Source of the DNA: an uncultured Hyphomicrobiales bacterium
Lineage (GTDB): Bacteria; Pseudomonadota; Alphaproteobacteria; Rhizobiales; Xanthobacteraceae
Length of the DNA: 49,009 nucleotides
Direction of reading: 5' to 3'
NCBI GenBank assembly: GCA_903885555.1
Contig: CAISIV010000237.1
Coordinates: forward strand, 1 to 49,009
The translations under genes were made by a program, and so were the position numbers. Below are positions 17,428-25,272 of the stretch, one piece after another. Below the pieces are notes generated by a model. The model did no database searches, was not told the origin of the DNA, and saw nothing but the letters and a program-made list of their open reading frames with translations. Every line of letters starts with the position of its first letter. The first letter of the stretch is position 1.

Positions 17428-18521
17428 GCCCGGTAGCGCGGCATGATGCGCGCCGCGTTGCCGCGCTCGATATCCTGCATCTCCGCTGCGCTGAACAGGC
17501 CGGTGTCGCGCAGTCCGGCGGCGGCGGCTTTCGCCGTGCCGAAGGGCGAGTCCGTGCCGAGCAGGATCTGCGTCGGTTTGACGATTTTGGTGAGTGCGGT
17601 GAGCGGATGCACGGTCGTTGCCGAGGCGGTGTCGTAACAAAAACGCTGCATGTAATAGGCCGGCCCCTGCGGCAGCCGTGCCTGCAGATCCTTGCGCTGC
17701 TCGAAATAGGCATTGAAACGCTGCATCAGGCCGGGCGCGGTGCCGCCGGCATGTGAGAAAATCCACTGGATGTCGGGAAATTTCGCCGCGGTACCGCTGA
17801 ATAACAGGCTGGCGATGGTGCGCGCCGTGTCGGTGCCGAGTTCGATGATCGGCTCGGGCACATCAGGGATGAGATTGCGGCAGCAGTCGTTGCGGTTGGG
17901 ATGCGTGAACACCACCGCTTTGCGGCGGTTCAACTCTTCCATGATCGGCGTGAACGCGGCGTCGCCGAGGAATTTGCCCTGATAGTCGGTCATCATGCAG
18001 ATGCCGTCGACTTTCAGCGTATCGAGCGCGTAGGCGATTTCCTTTAGCGTGCTGTCGACGTCCGGCATCGGCACGATGGCGAACATGCCGAAGCGGCCGG
18101 GATGATCCGCAATCATCTTGGCGCCAAAATCGTTGCATTCGCGGGCGAGCGCGCGGGCGCCGTCGTAGTTGCCGAAGAACACGCCGGGTTCGCTGATCGA
18201 CACGATCGACGTGGCAACGCCGCCCTGGTCCATCTCGTCGATCGATTTCGATACTGTCCAGCGCATCAGCGGCACCTGGCCGGTGCGGCGTCCGGCGATT
18301 TCGGCAATGAAGCCCGGCGACGACAGATGGTGGTGCACGTCGATACGGAACGGCTTTTCCGCGGGTGTTTGGGCCAGTGCACTGCCGGACAGCGCGGTTG
18401 CGCCCAGCGCGGCAAGTCCGCCGAGGAAACCGCGCCGGCTGCAGCAGGCCAGGCCGGAATGGATGTGTTGCGCGTCGTCGCAGGTGAAAGACGGAATCGT
18501 CTTGTGCGGTGCCAGTCTCAT
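17424..18521 (-). CDS. Tat-exported amidohydrolase family 2 protein (ACMSD-like)
   Basis: Predicted 365 residues from ATG 18519-18521, which has GGGGAAA just upstream; an ATG 21 bases earlier has no ribosome site. The N-terminus holds a twin-arginine motif, SRRGFLGG, and a hydrophobic run ending in ALAQ, so export by Tat is likely. The metal-site motifs of the amidohydrolase_2 family follow: HxH in DVHHHL, His in FTHPN, His in FSHAGG and Asp in GTDSPFG. Relatives decarboxylate or hydrolyse aromatic acids, usually in the cytoplasm, so export is unusual. It is convergent and overlapping with the FAD hydroxylase gene. Confidence 0.8.
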   Translation of the reverse strand: MRLAPHKTIPSFTCDDAQHIHSGLACCSRRGFLGGLAALGATALSGSALAQTPAEKPFRIDVHHHLSSPGFIAEIAGRRTGQVPLMRWTVSKSIDEMDQGGVATSIVSISEPGVFFGNYDGARALARECNDFGAKMIADHPGRFGMFAIVPMPDVDSTLKEIAYALDTLKVDGICMMTDYQGKFLGDAAFTPIMEELNRRKAVVFTHPNRNDCCRNLIPDVPEPIIELGTDTARTIASLLFSGTAAKFPDIQWIFSHAGGTAPGLMQRFNAYFEQRKDLQARLPQGPAYYMQRFCYDTASATTVHPLTALTKIVKPTQILLGTDSPFGTAKAAAAGLRDTGLFSAAEMQDIERGNAARIMPRYRA

Positions 18522-18727
18522 GCGTTTCCCCGGGCTTGCCATCCAGTTGGTCTGAATGCTTTTACGTTGCGATGAGCCTACCAGCCGGCCAAGCCGCCGG
18601 TAAGCCGGGGGCGGTCGATAGGCATTATGAAGAAATGAGATAATACGGCTGCATTCCTGACGTCTGTGCCAGGGGACTTGCGCGGCCGCTTTGGCTCCGC
18701 TCCAATCGCCTCAAACGGGATCCCAAA

Positions 18728-19717
18728 ATGTCGAAGAATCTTGCGCTTTCACTCGCTTGCGGTGACTACGAAATCGTCCGCCCTTTGATGGACGGCCGCG
18801 TGAAACCGGACGGCATCGATCTCACCATTCTGACCAAGATGGATTCGGCGACGCGGCACTGGCGCTTTCTGCGCGACCGCGAATTCGACGCCGCGGAAGT
18901 GTCAGGCTCCGGCTATCTCGCCGCGCGGGATAACGACTGGCCGTTCCGCGCCATTCCCGTGTTCCTGCACCGGCGCTTCCGCCACGGCTTCATCTTCATC
19001 AACACCGGCAAAGGCATCAAGAAGCCGAGCGACCTGATCGGCAAGAAGATCGGCGTCAAGACCTTGATGACGACGGCGGTGTTGTGGATGCGCGGCCATC
19101 TCGAGCACGATTACGGCGTGCCGGCGAAATCCAACGAATGGTTCGCCGAGCTGGAGAACGACGTCGATGTGAAAATGCCAGCCGATTTCAAGCTGACGCG
19201 GCTGCCGGACGACAAGTCGGTTGAGACCATGCTGGCCGAAGGCGAGCTCGACGCCGTGCTGCATTCCGATCTGATCAAGCCCTTTGTTGCGGGCGATCCG
19301 CGTGTGGCGCGGCTGTTCGCCGATCCCAAGGCGGAAGAAATGGCCTACTTCAAGAAGACCGGCATCTTCCCGATCATGCACGTGCTCGGCATCAAGCAGG
19401 AAATTACGGACCAGCATCCATGGGTCGCGGTCAGTCTGCAGAAGGCGTTCGATGAGGCCAAGACCGTTGCCATGAAGCGCATGGAGAACCCGCGGATCGT
19501 GCCGCTGGCCTGGTATCGCGATGCCTGGGAAGAGCAGGAGCAATTGCTGGGGCCCGATCCGTGGGAATACGGCATGACGCCGTCGAACAAAAAGAACTTC
19601 GACACGCTCATTGCCTATTCGCACGAGCAGGGGTTGATCAAGAAAAAGCCGGCGGCCGAAGAGTTGTTTCTCAGCGTCTCGCAAGGCAAAAAGCGCGGCG
19701 TCGAGTATCGGATATAG
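18728..19717 (+). CDS. 4,5-dihydroxyphthalate decarboxylase-like protein (PBP type 2 fold)
   Basis: Predicted 329 residues, no signal peptide. The N-terminus SLACGDYEIVRPLMDGRV and the later GSGYLAARD and FPIMHVLGIK stretches are those of the family that includes 4,5-dihydroxyphthalate decarboxylase (Pht5). The fold is that of a periplasmic binding protein, yet the protein has no export signal, which fits an enzyme. Many relatives have no tested activity. The gene is followed after 48 bases by a secreted binding protein of the same general fold, on the same strand, and is divergent from the Tat amidohydrolase. Decarboxylation of a ring acid is inferred from the family and context. Confidence 0.72.
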   Translation: MSKNLALSLACGDYEIVRPLMDGRVKPDGIDLTILTKMDSATRHWRFLRDREFDAAEVSGSGYLAARDNDWPFRAIPVFLHRRFRHGFIFINTGKGIKKPSDLIGKKIGVKTLMTTAVLWMRGHLEHDYGVPAKSNEWFAELENDVDVKMPADFKLTRLPDDKSVETMLAEGELDAVLHSDLIKPFVAGDPRVARLFADPKAEEMAYFKKTGIFPIMHVLGIKQEITDQHPWVAVSLQKAFDEAKTVAMKRMENPRIVPLAWYRDAWEEQEQLLGPDPWEYGMTPSNKKNFDTLIAYSHEQGLIKKKPAAEELFLSVSQGKKRGVEYRI

Positions 19718-19765
19718 CCACACTTGTCATGGCCGGGCATGACGGAAGAAAAAATCGGAGGATTC

Positions 19766-20731
19766 ATGTTCAAGCCATTCGCTGTCGCCGTCGCGCTATT
19801 CGCCACGCTGTCCGCCGCGCAGGCGCAGGACAAGGTGTGGAAGCACGGCATTCTCGAAGCCAAGAGCGATTCCGGCTTCATCGGCATGGTCGATAAAGGC
19901 GGCTTCGGCGCCAAACGCGGACTCAAGGTTGAGATCCTTCAGATCAAGGCCGGCGCCACGCTGATGAAGGCGCTGATCTCCGGTGAGATCGACAGCGTCG
20001 ACATGGGCGCGGCGGAATCCATCGTTGCCGGCGCGCGCGGCACCGGCGTGAAAATCGTCGGCTGCACCTGGCCAGGCGTACCGCAGGTCGTGCTGGCGAA
20101 AGCTGAAATCAATTCGCTGGCCGACCTCAAGGGCAAGAACGTCGCCATCTCGTCGCCCGGTTCGCTGCCGGATCTGCTGTTCCGCGGCATGCTGGACGCC
20201 GCCAACGTGCCTTTCGCCGACGTCAAGCTGGCGACGCAGGGCGCCGATCTCGACCGCTACAAGTCGCTTGTTGCCGGCATCGTCGATGCCGCGGTCGTGT
20301 CGAACGAGTTCGAGCCGATCATGCCGGCAAACATCAAGGTGCTGGCCAAAGGCGGCACCGCAGTGCCGAAGTTCCTGCGGCTATGCATTGCCACCAACAG
20401 CAAGGTGCTGGCCGAACGCCGCGACGATCTGGTGAAATTCGTCGCCGCCGAGATGGACGCCTACAAGTTCGCCGCCGCCAATCGCGACGCCACAGTCAAG
20501 CTGGCGCAGGAAATGACGCAGGCCAAGCCCGACGACAAACGTGCCGAGTTCATTACCGATCAGGCCATTCGCGAGAAGCAGATGGACCCGGCGCTGCCGA
20601 TCCCCGCCGACCGCATCGACTGGATGCAGGAGTTGTTCGTCAAAGCCGGGGTTCTTCCCAAGACTGTACCGGTGGCGACGCTGATCGATGCCAGCGTGCA
20701 GGCGGACGCAGCGAAGCTGTCGGGCAAGTAA
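19766..20731 (+). CDS. ABC-type substrate-binding protein (NMT1/THI5-like), orphan receptor
   Basis: Predicted 321 residues. ATG at 19766 follows GGAGG (19757-19761) at ideal spacing and opens a clear Sec signal (core AVAVALFATLSAAQAQ). The mature part is a type 2 binding-protein fold of the nitrate/sulfonate/taurine/thiamine-precursor group, with LADLKGKNVAISSPGS and GEIDSVDMGAAES. It should bind a small organic ligand in the periplasm. No permease or ATPase gene lies beside it, so it is an orphan receptor and may share membrane components. Probably co-transcribed with the preceding decarboxylase-like gene. Ligand unknown. Confidence 0.82.
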   Translation: MFKPFAVAVALFATLSAAQAQDKVWKHGILEAKSDSGFIGMVDKGGFGAKRGLKVEILQIKAGATLMKALISGEIDSVDMGAAESIVAGARGTGVKIVGCTWPGVPQVVLAKAEINSLADLKGKNVAISSPGSLPDLLFRGMLDAANVPFADVKLATQGADLDRYKSLVAGIVDAAVVSNEFEPIMPANIKVLAKGGTAVPKFLRLCIATNSKVLAERRDDLVKFVAAEMDAYKFAAANRDATVKLAQEMTQAKPDDKRAEFITDQAIREKQMDPALPIPADRIDWMQELFVKAGVLPKTVPVATLIDASVQADAAKLSGK

Positions 20732-20750
20732 CTGGCGGCAGCCGCGGCGC

Positions 20751-21761
20751 TTATTTGCTCAGGCGCTTCAATTCAGCACCGGCGGCCAGGTAAGTCGTCG
20801 TGTGGATATTGCAGAACGCGCGGGCGCGTTGAAACCGCGCCGCCGCACCGGCGGTGTCCTTCTTGAGAAGCGCGTCCTCCCCGGCGAAGAAAGCCAGATT
20901 GCATTCGCGGCCGTGCCCCATGGCGCCGTGATTGGAAGGGGGCGACAACTGATCGATCGACGTGCGGCCGAGATAAAATGAGATCAGCGTGCCTGGCCAC
21001 GCCTTCAGATCGACTTTTTCGGCGTTGCGGGCGAGTTCCTCGGCATCGTTTTGGCCGGCGCGGGCGCGCGCGATATGCAGCCAGGCGACCTGATAGGGAA
21101 TCCACAGCACATCGCCGGTGCGTGCGGCCGCGCCCATCGTCAGCGCCTTGTCGAAATCGGCCGCGGCTGCGTCAAAGCGCATTGCCAGGAACTGAGCGGT
21201 GCCGCGCTCGTTGAAAATTTCCCAACTCTCAATACCGGCATCTTTCGCGTCGAGGCCGAGCGCGGTGGTGTAGCCGTCGACGGCGCTGTCGTAATTGCCC
21301 TTGCTGCGCAGGCTGTTAGCCCGTTGCAGACGGCTGACAAGTGAGTCATTCAATTTCAGCGCAGCGTCGAAATCCGCGATCGCCAGATCGTATTGACCGT
21401 TGAGATGATAGACTTGCGCGCGCCCGATACTGACGCTGGCGTCGTCGGTCTTGATAGCAAGTGCAGCCGTGAAATCGGCGATGGCGCGTTCGCGCGAGTC
21501 CCTCGCCTGATCGAGGCGGCCGAAGGAGTCGTCGATCAGGCTTTTGACGGAGTATTCCGTGGCGCGTCCTTTGCGCGCGGCGAACTGGTCTGCCGGTGCA
21601 AGATCGCCGGCCGCCAGAGCCTTGGTGAAGAGGCCGATGGCCTCATTGGGGCCGCCCTGGCCGACCGCCGCGGTCGCCGCCTTGAGATCGTCGAGGCTAC
21701 CGGCCTGCGACATCGAGGCAGACAGCACAAAGCACGCGGCAAGCAGCACAATCTTGATCAT
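20751..21761 (-). CDS. Exported tetratricopeptide repeat protein
   Basis: Predicted 336 residues with a Sec signal peptide (core IVLLAACFVLSASMSQA). At least four TPR-like units follow, the clearest being RAIADFTAALAIKTDDASVS, then YDLAIADFDAALKLND, YDSAVDGYTTALGLD and FDAAAADFDKALTMG. TPR arrays hold protein partners; none is suggested by the neighbours. ATG at 21759-21761 has GGAG eight bases upstream and is preferred over GTG at 21767. It ends close to the convergent receptor gene. Function unknown. Confidence 0.78.
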   Translation of the reverse strand: MIKIVLLAACFVLSASMSQAGSLDDLKAATAAVGQGGPNEAIGLFTKALAAGDLAPADQFAARKGRATEYSVKSLIDDSFGRLDQARDSRERAIADFTAALAIKTDDASVSIGRAQVYHLNGQYDLAIADFDAALKLNDSLVSRLQRANSLRSKGNYDSAVDGYTTALGLDAKDAGIESWEIFNERGTAQFLAMRFDAAAADFDKALTMGAAARTGDVLWIPYQVAWLHIARARAGQNDAEELARNAEKVDLKAWPGTLISFYLGRTSIDQLSPPSNHGAMGHGRECNLAFFAGEDALLKKDTAGAAARFQRARAFCNIHTTTYLAAGAELKRLSK

Positions 21762-21852
21762 GACCACTCCAAGTTGGCCATAATCCTATCGCAACCGGTT
21801 TGGCGAACCTTGCGTTAAGTCAAGGTCGGAGGCCGCCATGCGTGCGGCATAT

Positions 21853-22251
21853 TCAACCGGCGGCGGCCTCGCGCAGCACTTCGGTGGCGATGCGGTGGGC
21901 CTCGTTCGACGCCGGGATGCCGCAATAAAGCGTGAGCAGCAGCAGCACTTCCTGGATCTGCTCTGGCGTGCAGCCGTTCTTCACCGCTCCCTTGAGATGC
22001 ACGCGCAACTCGTTGGCGTGTCCGGCCGCTGCCATCATGCCGACCATGACGAGCGATTTGGTCGCGGCTGGCAGCGCATCGCGGCTCCAGACGTCGCCGT
22101 AGGCATCTGAATTGATGATGTGCTGTAGCGGCTTGCCGAAATCGCCGAACGCATTCATGCGTTTTTCGACCGCCTCCGCGCCGAACATCTCGGTGCGCAG
22201 CTTCAACCCCCGCTCGTATTGCGAATCTTTTGAATCGCCTTTGTCCGCCAT
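21853..22251 (-). CDS. Carboxymuconolactone decarboxylase family protein (PcaC-like)
   Basis: Predicted 132 residues from ATG 22249-22251, which has GGAA upstream; longer in-frame starts run into the divergent gene and are unlikely. The whole length is one CMD domain: GHANELRVHLKGAVKNG and CTPEQIQEVLLLLTLYCGIP match 4-carboxymuconolactone decarboxylase of the beta-ketoadipate pathway. No other pca gene lies nearby, so it may act on a related lactone. It lacks the CxxC of AhpD-type peroxidases, so a redox role is unlikely. Divergent from the Gfo/Idh gene across 90 bases. Confidence 0.82.
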   Translation of the reverse strand: MADKGDSKDSQYERGLKLRTEMFGAEAVEKRMNAFGDFGKPLQHIINSDAYGDVWSRDALPAATKSLVMVGMMAAAGHANELRVHLKGAVKNGCTPEQIQEVLLLLTLYCGIPASNEAHRIATEVLREAAAG

Positions 22252-22341
22252 ATGGTTTCCTTCCCCGATTGCGCTGAGTGCGCCGCTTGTTCTAATAAGA
22301 CCACGACACCCTTTCTCCCGCCAGCCTGAAGAAAAAACAGA

Positions 22342-23319
22342 ATGATCAATGTCGCCGTGATTGGCCTCGGACGCTGGGGCAAGAACATCGTTGAATCGAC
22401 GCAGGGCAAGAGCCAGCACCTGCGCATCATTCGCGGCGTCAGCAAGGAGCCTGAGCTGGTGGCGGATTTTGCCAAGGCGAAAGGGTTCGAGCTATCGACG
22501 GACTTCGCTGAGGCGATCGCCGATCCGCGCGTGCAGGCGGTGTGTCTGGCAACGCCGCATTCGCTGCACTTGCAGCAGATTCAGGCGGTCGCCGCGCTCG
22601 GCAAGCCGCTGTGGTGCGAAAAGCCGCTGGCGCTGACGCGCGCCGAATCCAAGAAGGCGATCGACACCGTGAAAAAGGCCGGCGTGGTCTTTGCGCTCGG
22701 CAACAACAAACGCTGCTTTGCATCGATGCGCGAATTAAAACGTGTGGTGGCCGAAGGCACGATCGGTGAGGTGATGCACATCGAGGGCAACTTCACCAAC
22801 GAGCACTCCACGCGCGTGCTCGGCGGCTGGCGCGACGATCCGAACGAATCGCCGGGCGGCGGCATGACCGGCGCCGGCATGCATGTCATCGACGCCTTCG
22901 TGAACATGGCCGGCCGCATCGCCAGCGTCGATGCGCATGTCTTCCATAAAAAGGCGGCGCCCGATCCGCGCGATGCGGCGACCGCGCTGGTGAAATTCGA
23001 GAGCGGCGCGACCGGGACGCTTGCAACGGTGCGCGCGGCGCCAGCCTACTGGCGCGTCATGGTGTTCGGTACCAAAGGCTGGGCCGAGGCGCGCGATGAA
23101 ACGGTTCTGACCACCGCGCTGGTCGGGCAGCCGCCCGAGACGAAGGTCTACCCGCAGGTCGACTCGCTGGGCACGCTTTTGGAATCATTTGGCGCCGCTG
23201 TCGAAACAGGCTCACCTTTCGCGGTGACGACCGACGACATGGTCGAAGTCGCCGGCGCCTTCGAGGCCATCATCAAGTCGATGGCGCAAGGCAAACCGGT
23301 GAACGTCGAGCACGACTAG
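22342..23319 (+). CDS. Gfo/Idh/MocA family NAD(P)-dependent oxidoreductase
   Basis: Predicted 325 residues. The Rossmann motif GLGRWG near the N-terminus binds NAD(P), and CEKPLAL is the family's EKP motif whose Lys supports catalysis. GGMTGAGMHVIDAFVNM carries the usual acidic/His active-site region. Members oxidise sugar or inositol hydroxyls, or reduce ring ketones such as phthalate-like and lactone substrates. ATG at 22342 lies in a purine-rich context without a strong Shine-Dalgarno match. It is convergent with the Bug receptor. Substrate unknown. Confidence 0.85.
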   Translation: MINVAVIGLGRWGKNIVESTQGKSQHLRIIRGVSKEPELVADFAKAKGFELSTDFAEAIADPRVQAVCLATPHSLHLQQIQAVAALGKPLWCEKPLALTRAESKKAIDTVKKAGVVFALGNNKRCFASMRELKRVVAEGTIGEVMHIEGNFTNEHSTRVLGGWRDDPNESPGGGMTGAGMHVIDAFVNMAGRIASVDAHVFHKKAAPDPRDAATALVKFESGATGTLATVRAAPAYWRVMVFGTKGWAEARDETVLTTALVGQPPETKVYPQVDSLGTLLESFGAAVETGSPFAVTTDDMVEVAGAFEAIIKSMAQGKPVNVEHD

Positions 23320-23355
23320 CCGCTCACGCGGCAGCTGTGCTCGTTATTTCTTGGG

Positions 23356-24324
23356 CTACTGCTGACTGATCTTTGCGCCTTCGCGCACCTTGTCCCAGCG
23401 TTTGTATTCGTCGGCCAGGAACTTGCCGAATTCATCGGCGGTGCCGCCTTTGACGAGGACGCCGACCGCGGCCATGCGCTTCTTCACGTCTTCTTCCTGC
23501 AGGCCTTCGTTGATCACCTGGTTGAGCTTGGCGATGATCGACGGCGGCGTACCGGCCGGCGCGAACACGCCATACCAGGTGGTGACGTCGTAACCGTTCA
23601 TCACACCCGATTCGACGGCGGCCGGAACGTCCGGCACGGCCGGGAAGCGTTCCTTGCCGGTGACGGCCAGCGCTTTCAACTGACCGCCCTGCACCTGGCC
23701 GATGACGGCGGACACGGTGTCGAACAGCACGTCGGCGTGCTTGCCGAGTAAGGCGTTGATCGCTTCCGGCGTGGTCTTGTAAGGCACGTGGAGCAGTTCG
23801 ACGCCCGCGATCTGCTTGAAGCTCTCGCCGGCGAAATGCTGGGTGGCGGCAAAGCCGGGGCTGGCGAACACGATCTTGCCGGGATCCTTTTTCGCAACGG
23901 CAATGAGTTCCTTGACGTTGTTGGCCGGGAAGTCGGGGCGCACCACGATCATCAGGCTCGCGGTCGCGACCTGCGTGATCGGCGCGAAAGCGGTATTGGT
24001 GTCGTAGGGCATATTTTTCTTGGTGACGGCGGCGACAATCTGACCCGCGGTCATGATGCCCAGCGTGTAGCCGTCGGGAGCGGCCTTGGCGACCGCGTCA
24101 TTGCCGAGGATGCCGCCGGCGCCGGGTTTGTTCTCAACGATCACCGCTTTGCCGAGTTTGCGCTGCATCGATTCGGCGAGGATGCGGCCGATGATGTCGG
24201 CGCCGCCGCCGGGCCCGAACGAAATGATGAACTTGATGGTCTGCTGCGGGTAATCCTGCGCCGCGGCGGGCTGGGTCAGTCCGGCGGCAAGCAGCAATGC
24301 CAGTACGAGCGAAAGCTTCTTCAC
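23356..24324 (-). CDS. Bug-type tricarboxylate transporter receptor (TctC family)
   Basis: Predicted 322 residues. GTG at 24322-24324 has a strong GGGGAGG upstream and starts a Sec signal (core LSLVLALLLAAGLTQPAAAQ). The mature protein shows the TctC/Bug landmarks: FGPGGGADIIGR, VENKPGAGG and AAPDGYTLGI. Bug proteins bind carboxylates in the periplasm; many, like this one, have no TctA/TctB genes beside them. The dehydrogenase gene at 24357-25235 is immediately upstream (32-base gap), suggesting one transcript that couples uptake and oxidation of a hydroxy or oxo acid. Ligand unknown. Confidence 0.86.
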   Translation of the reverse strand: MKKLSLVLALLLAAGLTQPAAAQDYPQQTIKFIISFGPGGGADIIGRILAESMQRKLGKAVIVENKPGAGGILGNDAVAKAAPDGYTLGIMTAGQIVAAVTKKNMPYDTNTAFAPITQVATASLMIVVRPDFPANNVKELIAVAKKDPGKIVFASPGFAATQHFAGESFKQIAGVELLHVPYKTTPEAINALLGKHADVLFDTVSAVIGQVQGGQLKALAVTGKERFPAVPDVPAAVESGVMNGYDVTTWYGVFAPAGTPPSIIAKLNQVINEGLQEEDVKKRMAAVGVLVKGGTADEFGKFLADEYKRWDKVREGAKISQQ

Positions 24325-24356
24325 GGTTTCCTCCCCTGACGCCTGCTCGGGGAAGA

Positions 24357-25235
24357 TCAACGGCCCCGGCGGCGCACTTCTTTTATGATGGCGCTGTTAT
24401 CCAGCTCAGCTTCGCCTGCCTTGGCGCAGGCTTCAAGCACATCCGCATGCACCTGTAGCACAGATAATGTTTGCCCGACGGCCTTGGCCTGATCGAGCAT
24501 CAAATGGGCATCCTTCAGCGTCTGTTTGACGCGGCCCTCGGGCGAGAAATCGCCGCGCACCATCTTGGCGCCCTTGGTTTCCATGACCTGCGAATAGGAC
24601 GCCGAGCCCTTGGCGACCTCGAGGAAGGCCGCCGGGTCGAGCCCGAGCCGCTCGGCGAACACCAGGCCTTCAGCCAGCGCCAGGCGGTTGAGGCCGAGGA
24701 TCAGATTGACGGCGAGTTTGGCGCGGCCGCCGTCGCCGATTTTGCCCACGTGAAAACGCCGCACGAACAGCGCGTCGAAAATATCGCTGACTTCCACGGC
24801 GGTCGCGGCATCGCCGCCGATCAGCGCCACGCCGTCACCCTGGCGGACCTGCTCGCTGGTGCCGGAGACCGGGACGTCGAGATAGCGGATGCCGCGCGGC
24901 ACAACACGCGCGGCCAGCGCCGCGACCTGGTCGGGATCGCAGGTCGCCATGCAGAGCACGATCTTGTTGGAACCTTCGCCCAGCGCCGGCAGCAGATGGT
25001 TTTCGATCACATCCTCGACCTGCGCGGTAGAGAATACCGCGACGATGATGGCGCGCGCCCCTTTGGCCAGTTCGCCGATGGTATCGGCAGGCGTGCCGCC
25101 GATGTCTTTTAGGCGTGCGCGCCGGGTGGGATCGATATCGAAGCCCGTCACCGGAATGCCGGCATCGAGCAGGCGCTTGGCATAGACCTCGCCCATCAGG
25201 CCGAGGCCGATAATCGCAACGGGGGATTTTGTCAT
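24357..25235 (-). CDS. 3-hydroxyisobutyrate dehydrogenase-like NAD(P)-dependent reductase
   Basis: Predicted 292 residues. IIGLGLMGEVYAKRL is the dinucleotide motif, DVPVSGT the substrate-binding loop and Lys173 in RAKLAVNLILGL the catalytic lysine of beta-hydroxyacid dehydrogenases. Family members interconvert hydroxy acids and semialdehydes or 2-oxo acids (3-hydroxyisobutyrate, tartronate semialdehyde, succinic semialdehyde). The exact substrate cannot be read. ATG at 25233-25235. It precedes the Bug receptor on the same strand and probably shares its transcript. Confidence 0.86.
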   Translation of the reverse strand: MTKSPVAIIGLGLMGEVYAKRLLDAGIPVTGFDIDPTRRARLKDIGGTPADTIGELAKGARAIIVAVFSTAQVEDVIENHLLPALGEGSNKIVLCMATCDPDQVAALAARVVPRGIRYLDVPVSGTSEQVRQGDGVALIGGDAATAVEVSDIFDALFVRRFHVGKIGDGGRAKLAVNLILGLNRLALAEGLVFAERLGLDPAAFLEVAKGSASYSQVMETKGAKMVRGDFSPEGRVKQTLKDAHLMLDQAKAVGQTLSVLQVHADVLEACAKAGEAELDNSAIIKEVRRRGR

Positions 25236-25272
25236 CGCACTCTACTTCATGGAACGTTTATTGGACGGGCCG

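Noticed and set aside
18615-18644. Promoter TCGATA-N18-GATAAT for the gene at 18728
   Set aside because: The -35 match is poor and the spacer is loose; it is not strong enough to list.
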